Of a stretch of 64,000 bases of DNA, positions 51,068-64,000 are shown piece by piece; position 1 is the stretch's first letter, and each line of letters opens with the position of its first letter. The DNA comes from Parasponia andersonii (taxonomy: Eukaryota > Streptophyta > Magnoliopsida > Rosales > Cannabaceae). The DNA lies in contig JXTB01000168.1 of the NCBI GenBank assembly GCA_002914805.1, positions 564,829 to 628,828 on the forward strand, given 5' to 3'. The notes below the pieces were generated by a model. It made no database searches, was not told the DNA's origin, and saw only the letters and a list, made by a program, of their open reading frames with translations. The position numbers and the translations under genes are program-made.

Positions 51068-53708
51068 TTTACCTGGAACAAGTTAGCGATCAATTCATAA
51101 TTTCTGCTAGAAGGGTACTGTTTATTATAGGGTAAGGGTTTATGGGTAGCATAGGATTTAGAAGCAGGGTATAGCGTTTAAGTTCTATTATTATAAATAA
51201 GTTTTAATTATTACAAAGTCATTGCTTATTGATATGATGAAATTCTAATGTACGGTCTTTATTTTTTAATAGTCATGTACAAAAAATTTTAAAGTAACTC
51301 TAAACAATTCATATCTTAACAAATAGTCCCATCCAACAAAAATAACTGAAACAACAAATAATCCAATTAAACATATTTCATCAAATTCACCAAATAATTT
51401 TTTCAAATTCACCACATAACTATTCAGACCACGTATCATACAATCCCCAAAATCAGTTCCCAGAAACCAAATATACCGAAAAAAAACGAAATTAATGTGG
51501 TTGTTGTAACAATGGTTGTTGTTTCAAAAAGCTACACATGCAGAGTCTTACAATGTCTTTCTCGAGAAGGCTGTTAATTTCTATATAGGGTCTAACAAGT
51601 CTAAGCCCTGAATAGTGGAATAGTATTCTGAAAGCTAACGTATGCCCCTTATTTTAGAAGTATAAAATATATATATATATATATATGTATATAAAAGCTA
51701 GCTTAATTTGCAGTGGCAGGAGAGGAATATTTCTCCTCTCTTTTGGAGAGAGAGGAAGGTAAAGCAGGGAGGCGGATTTTGCACAAATCTGGCACTGCTT
51801 TTCTTTTGCATTGGATTAATGATTTTTAAGATATCTCTTATATTACAAAAGTGAGTGAGTGGTATTATACTTCTAATTTAATGAAACCTTATTCTAAAGT
51901 CAAATGAGGGCCTTTATTTACAATTGCTTACATAAGTAGAAACATCTTACTTGCAAGCAGATGCAATTTTCTACAGAACTAGATCTACTTTTAAATATTT
52001 CTTCTTTGCTGATCTATGAAACTCAAATATCAATCAAATAATTTCACATCGCAGTATGTTTACAACTACCACTCAGATTAGTGTTTTTTTTTTTTTTTTT
52101 CCAACATGTAGCTCCAATCAAGACATAGAAATCAAATATCCCCAAAAATCAAAACTCAACATTAGCTACAAATTCAAAATCAAACAAAAAATTAGTATTC
52201 AAAATCAAACCCATCTTCAGATTCGGTTTAAATCCAAATGCTATATATATATTAGGGGGGGAGAAAAACCACCATCAAAACCCTATATTCCCAAATCTAA
52301 GCCCAACAGCAATGGAGGAAGAAAATCTTACCCAAACACAAAGCTTTCTGCGGCGAGAGAGAGAGCGAGAGAGAGAGATGGCGGAGACTCAGAAAATGGG
52401 AGAGAAAGAGGGCTTTTGGCCTCTTAAAAATGTAGAGCAACAACAAAAGTCGCTCCAAATAGGTTAAAAGGTCACCCCGATAGTTTCAGGTATTTATTTA
52501 ATTATAAATTTCTTTTTATAGGATAATGACAAATAAAAAATCTGAATTTTGACTTTTGTTTTCCAAAAAAAAATCTTGATATTTTAATTCCGCAACACAA
52601 TATCTGATATTTCAGATTTCTACAGATTTGAGATTGCCAATTTGTTATTATAATAACAAGAATATGAGACTTAATTAAAAAATATTAAACATTAATACAT
52701 GTTCTAAAACTATATTAAAATTAGTTTATTTAAGTTTTAATTTTAATATTAAAATTGGAAATTTAAAAACATTTATAAAATATAAATAAGAAAATTAGTT
52801 TTTCATGGAATCAGTATTTTAACGTTTATAATTACTTAGAGAGGCGTATTTGTGTTTTTTCACTTTACTCGGGATACAAATTTGTAAAAATCTGAAATAT
52901 AAGGATTGCTTTGCAGAATTGAAAAGTCAGAATTGTATTTTCAGAAAAATTAATAATAGGATATTTATTTATCATTATCCTTTTTTTCATTTTTTGATTT
53001 GTCGAATATATTTATTAATTTTGTAAAACATACCCCAATAGCTTTAGATATTTATCTACCCAGAAAAATGATAGCGATTAGCGAATTTGCATTTGATGCA
53101 AGCAATTTTCCGCATTGTAATCTAGTGAGGAATAACTAAACTATAAAAATAAAAGTTTTAAAACAAGATAAAACACTGAAATTCGTCGTCAAATATGGTT
53201 ATTAGTAGTGATTGAGCTCTTCAACAAATTTAAGTATTAAATATCTGTACTGTACTTAGCAAACTAATGTAGAAGCAAATGACTCATTAGCAAGATAATT
53301 CATGCATAGCTTTTACAAAATGAATTGCCTCAGAAAGAAGAAAAATCTAGAAAATGAAATGTGAAGCAAATCATAGCCTAGTTGGGTCAATCTAGTCTAA
53401 GAATTGATATGGATTGTATACTGAGCCCAACAAAAGTAGATAGAGGTCACCCGAGGCCCAACAAATCGTAGATTATCTAAATGTTTATTAACTTTGAACT
53501 GTTTGAGCACAGTTGTTTCACTAATTATTAAGAGAAATAAAAATCAGGGAAATATGATTTATGTATGGGAAATAATATAAATGCTCGAAATTGAAGAGCA
53601 AGCAACAAGCCAAAACAAATTTTTTAATCAGATGAAATTCATACATAATTTCTTACATACAACAATGCACTTGTAACTTTTCTTTACGTAATCACATATG
53701 TTGTTGTG
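51068..53708. other. 5' UTR intron, promoter and spacer
   Basis: 51078-52331 is most likely the 5' UTR intron of the SR gene (acceptor before 51078, donor at 52330-52331). A (GA)n tract lies at about 52357-52378 in the UTR exon. A (TA)n tract lies at about 51668-51687. 52440-53708 holds a MITE and the 3' UTR of the malic enzyme gene. No other gene was recognised. Confidence 0.6.
52521..52980. mobile_element. MITE with long inverted repeats, related ends
   Basis: The left end GGATAATGACAAATAAA and the reverse complement of the right end (GGATAATGATAAATAAA) match. The inverted repeat extends about 110 bp inward to ATTTCAGATTTCTACAGATTTG opposite CAAATTTGTAAAAATCTG. 460 bp, non-coding. The terminus resembles that of the element at 44645 (GGGATAATAACAAAA). 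Flanking sequence is T-rich, so the target duplication cannot be judged. Confidence 0.75.
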
Positions 53709-62665
<8,957 letters not shown>

Positions 62666-62749
62666 TCTCTCTCCCTCTGTTCTCTCTAAGTTGTAGTAGT
62701 AGCAGAGCAGAACAGACGACTGTGATTTTGGAAACTCATCTAGTGATCT

Positions 62750-62779
62750 CCTCCTCCTCCTCCTCCTCCTCCTCCTCCC

Positions 62780-62821
<42 letters not shown>

Positions 62822-62822
62822 T
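62750..62822. repeat. (CTC)n and (TTA)n microsatellites
   Basis: About nine CTC units, then about thirteen TTA/ATT units, 85-160 bp upstream of the malic enzyme start codon, in its promoter or 5' UTR. Confidence 0.95.
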
Positions 62823-62865
62823 ATTGCTTTTGGTTTTAGTTTTGGTCAATCAATTCAATGTGGAT

Positions 62866-64000
62866 AATTTGACTTTTCCTATCTTATTATTAATTATTCC
62901 ATCTACTCTCTTCTTCGTTCGTAACAACTGAACGGCCCATTGGGCAGGAGCCCTACTTACTAGGGAAATGCACCTCACCGTCTTGATGGGGTAACATAAC
63001 CTTCGAAGGGGAATAAATTTTATTTTTTTTCCTCTTTTTTAAGGACACTCACAATATTAATTAATACTTGTGATTTATAATTATTATTGTATATTTCTGA
63101 CTTGGTATAAAACTCATGTCATAAATTATTATGATCACCGTCAATAATAGTACTATCATTAAATCTCGTGACACTATTAGAAAAGTGACTGAGAAAATTT
63201 TGCCTTACAAAAGTCAGTTTAGCCACTAATTTACTAAAACTAGGTAAGAGAAATTAAGTTAAATCAAAATAATTCACTCTAAAAATAGTTCTCTTAGAAA
63301 AAAAATAATCTTATCCTCTTCTGAACTTGAGATTAGGGATTAGAAATTTGATTAAAAGTAATAGAATATTTTTGAAGTACTGAAAAATGGTTCTTTTTGA
63401 AATTAAACTTTTAAAGTTGTATTTTCGAAATTATCTTTTAAAAGTGGTAAAAATAGAAATTGTATTTTTCAAAATATTTTTTTACAAAATGTATTTTTGC
63501 AAATAATTTTATGAAAAAATAATTTTTTATATTAAGTTTTAAACGTGATATTTTTCAAAATATACTTTCAAAGTGGTATTCTTAAGTATTTTTTGAAAAT
63601 GGTATTTTTGTAATTATATTTTTAAAAATGATATTTTTATTAAATTAATTTGACTTTTCCTATCTTATTATTAATTATTCCATCTACTCTCCTCTTCATT
63701 CGTAACAATTGAAAGGCCCATTGGCCAGGAGTCCTACTTAGTAGGGAAATGGACCTCACCATCTTGACAGGGTAACATAACTTTCGAAGGAGAATAATTT
63801 TTTTTCACTCTTTTTTAAGGACACTCACAATATTAATTAATACTTGTAATTTATAATTACTATTATATATTTCTGACTTGGTATAAAACTCATGCCATAA
63901 ATTATTATGATAGCTATCAATAATAGTACTGTCATTAAATCTCGTGACACTATTAGAAAAGTGACTTTGGAAATTTTGCCTTACAAAAGTCAGTTTAGCC
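62866..64000 (+). repeat. Large direct duplication at the right edge
   Basis: A block of about 358 bp at 62866-63224 is repeated at 63647-64000, where the window ends. Both carry TTTGACTTTTCCTATCTTAT, GGCCCATTGG, CCTACTTA-TAGGGAAATG, GGTAACATAAC, CGTGACACTATTAG and CAGTTTAGCC in the same order. The spacing is about 780 bp. Between them (about 63300-63640) is a degenerate A/T block with many GTATTTTT and GATATTTTT variants. No coding sequence was seen. Confidence 0.9.

Overview
This is nuclear DNA from a flowering plant, most likely a eudicot. The evidence is spliced genes with short GT-AG exons, a very AT-rich background, plant-only gene subfamilies (an ATL RING-H2 ligase, a DRP1 dynamin, an RS-type SR protein, a 59-kDa-type mitochondrial NAD-malic enzyme) and small plant transposable elements (MITEs and a tRNA-derived SINE). 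I cannot name the species. Two single ambiguous bases (3719 and 56819) mark it as an assembly sequence.

Layout, left to right: the 3' end of an unidentified + strand gene (64-684); an intronless ATL-type RING-H2 gene (1144-1662, -); an RGP1-like gene (3482-9876, -, 12 exons); a short plastid-type uL18 family gene (12696-14853, +, 2 exons); a UMP-CMP kinase (16773-18601, -, 7 exons); a long gene-free AT-rich stretch (about 19.4-24.5 kb); PIG-P (25724-27315, +, 4 coding exons); a PDE318/NOG1-type organellar GTPase (28419-33767, -, 14 exons) head to head with an SGPP-type HAD sugar-phosphate phosphatase (34463-36714, +, 5 exons); a DRP1A-like dynamin (37559-43138, -, 15 exons); a repeat-rich intergenic region (43.1-48.1 kb); an RS31/RS40/RS41-type SR splicing factor (48073-51067, -, 5 coding exons); a mitochondrial NAD-malic enzyme (53709-62665, -, 19 exons); and a repeat-rich right edge. 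For nine genes I assembled the coding sequence by hand from splice sites and checked that every exon-exon phase closes and the total is a whole number of codons. These are housekeeping genes with unrelated roles (Golgi Rab GEF partner, plastid ribosome-related protein, pyrimidine nucleotide kinase, GPI-anchor synthesis, organellar GTPase, sugar-phosphate phosphatase, membrane fission, splicing, malate decarboxylation). I see no operon-like logic.

I found no undescribed multi-gene system, CRISPR array or virus-like element. The interesting material is small-scale structure: a SINE with a perfect 14-bp target-site duplication that copies a 5' splice site; a second duplicated 5' splice site in the same gene, made by a 39-bp tandem duplication; a 23-base G run in the sense strand just upstream of a 3' splice site in the dynamin gene; two MITEs with long inverted repeats and related ends, one with a near-perfect 9-bp target duplication; and at least ten tandem duplications with 37-122 bp periods scattered through introns and spacers.
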